The notes beneath the pieces were generated by a model that was not told the origin of the DNA, did not search any database, and was given only the letters and a program-made list of their open reading frames with translations. 15,712 nt of DNA, taken from positions 1 to 15,712 of the forward strand of contig DATESG010000035.1 of the NCBI GenBank assembly GCA_035270925.1. The letters run 5' to 3'. Shown here piece by piece: positions 15,160-15,712 of the stretch (its first letter is position 1; each line of letters starts with the position of its first letter). This DNA comes from DATESG01 sp035270925. GTDB taxonomy: Bacteria; Bacillota_I; Bacilli_A; RFN20; CAG-826. Made by a program: the position numbers and the translations under genes.

Positions 15160-15188
15160 TTGACAATGAAAATATTTTCATTTACTAT
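15160..15188 (+). promoter_or_regulatory. Promoter of the LacI-family gene
   Basis: A perfect TTGACA (15160-15165), a 17-base spacer and TACTAT (15183-15188, 4 of 6 matches) form a strong sigma-A type promoter. The expected start near 15195 leaves a leader of only about 14 bases, almost entirely the ribosome site GGAGGTG (15197-15203). Confidence 0.82.
15167..15180. repeat. Perfect 14-bp palindrome in the promoter spacer
   Basis: TGAAAATATTTTCA is its own reverse complement and sits between the -35 and -10 boxes. A second, overlapping inverted repeat TCATTG-A-CAATGA (15157-15169) covers the -35. Both lie before the transcription start, so they would act as DNA operators and not as RNA hairpins. 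Confidence 0.7.
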
Positions 15189-15208
15189 TAAATTGCGGAG
15201 GTGCTAAT

Positions 15209-15712
15209 ATGCCAACAAATTTAAAAGACCGGGTAACTATTTATGAAGTGGCCGCAGCTTCAGGTGTCAGTTTAGCTACGGTTTCACGAGTAATTAATAA
15301 CTTAGATAACGTTAAGGCCGAGACAAGAAAAAAAGTTCAAGACGCAATCAAACGTTTAGGTTATCGACCAAGTGGACTAGCACAAGCACTGGCAACAAGC
15401 AAAACGACTAATATAGGAGTCGTTATTCCTGGAGCAAACTTCGTTTATATTTCAAACTTTCTTCATGGCTTGACCGACAGTGCTAAGGAAAAGGGCTATG
15501 CAATCACATTATTTTGTACTTCGAATGAAAAAGATGAAGCACTTAATGCCATTGATAACATAATTACTAGCCACGTTGATGGGGCTATCATTTTTGACGA
15601 TGTCCTTGACGAAGAAGATGTCCAAAAGATTACTGGGTATCATGTTCCAGTTGTTGTTGTGAATAACAAAATTGAAAACAAGGAAAAAGTTGCCTCGATT
15701 ACCTTCGGTTAT
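15209..15712 (+). CDS. LacI-family transcriptional regulator, CcpA-like, 3'-truncated by window end
   Basis: The first 168 residues are visible and the frame runs off the window. The N-terminus is a LacI helix-turn-helix, VTIYEVAAASGVSLATVSRV (residues 9-28). The KAETRKKVQDAIKRLGYRPS stretch and the hinge helix LAQALATSKTT (about 57-67) follow. The periplasmic-binding-like core begins at IGVVIPG. The DNA-reading part resembles CcpA closely, but many sugar-specific LacI/MalR relatives share it. The residues that contact HPr-Ser-P in CcpA lie beyond the window, so the choice cannot be made here. The start is supported by GGAGGTG at 15197-15203. The promoter carries a perfect cre, consistent with self-regulation or with control by a global CcpA. 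No metabolic gene next to it is visible to hint at a sugar. Confidence 0.9.
   Translation, partial: MPTNLKDRVTIYEVAAASGVSLATVSRVINNLDNVKAETRKKVQDAIKRLGYRPSGLAQALATSKTTNIGVVIPGANFVYISNFLHGLTDSAKEKGYAITLFCTSNEKDEALNAIDNIITSHVDGAIIFDDVLDEEDVQKITGYHVPVVVVNNKIENKEKVASITFGY

Overview
The window looks like a chromosomal segment of a low-GC Gram-positive bacterium in or near the Bacilli. It could be an uncultured, host-associated relative of the Acholeplasma, RF39 or Erysipelotrichales groups, but that placement is inference. The supporting signs are a T-box leader ahead of leuS, a perfect match to the Bacillota cre consensus next to a CcpA-like LacI-family gene, purine-rich Shine-Dalgarno sites (AAGGAG, GGAGG), a type III pantothenate kinase beside an ECF S-component, PepV, and the GlgC/GlgD pair. 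TGA is used as a stop (glgD, coaX and pepV all end on it), so the genetic code is the standard bacterial one and not the Mycoplasma/Spiroplasma one. All genes are on the + strand.

Layout. (1) 2-2938: the 3' part of a large SMC-like ATPase of the JetC/MksB (Wadjet) type, ending in a strong terminator. (2) 3034-6700: the glycogen synthesis operon glgC-glgD-glgA, closed by a hairpin terminator with a GAGA loop. (3) 6701-7071: a 371-base non-coding stretch holding that terminator, a second small hairpin, an extended -10 promoter and a T-box riboswitch. (4) 7072-9474: leuS. (5) 9557-10902: coaX overlapped by an ECF transporter S-component, probably a pantothenate uptake and phosphorylation pair. 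(6) 10906-15116: a TGATATAAT promoter followed by the tightly packed genes pepV, trmB, an M42 aminopeptidase and a nicotinate phosphoribosyltransferase. (7) 15146-15712: a compact promoter with a perfect cre and a 14-bp spacer palindrome, driving a LacI-family regulator cut off by the window end.

Together the genes suggest a cell that stores glucose as an alpha-glucan, takes up and salvages vitamins (pantothenate, nicotinate), digests imported peptides, senses leucyl-tRNA charging through its T-box and has CcpA-type carbon control. No transposase, phage gene, CRISPR array, tRNA or rRNA was seen. The most unusual items are the JetC-like ATPase with no jetD after it, the T-box with almost no room for Stem II, the coupled coaX-transporter pair with a divergent nucleotide-site motif in CoaX, and the multi-palindrome cre promoter. 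Most other content is ordinary housekeeping.
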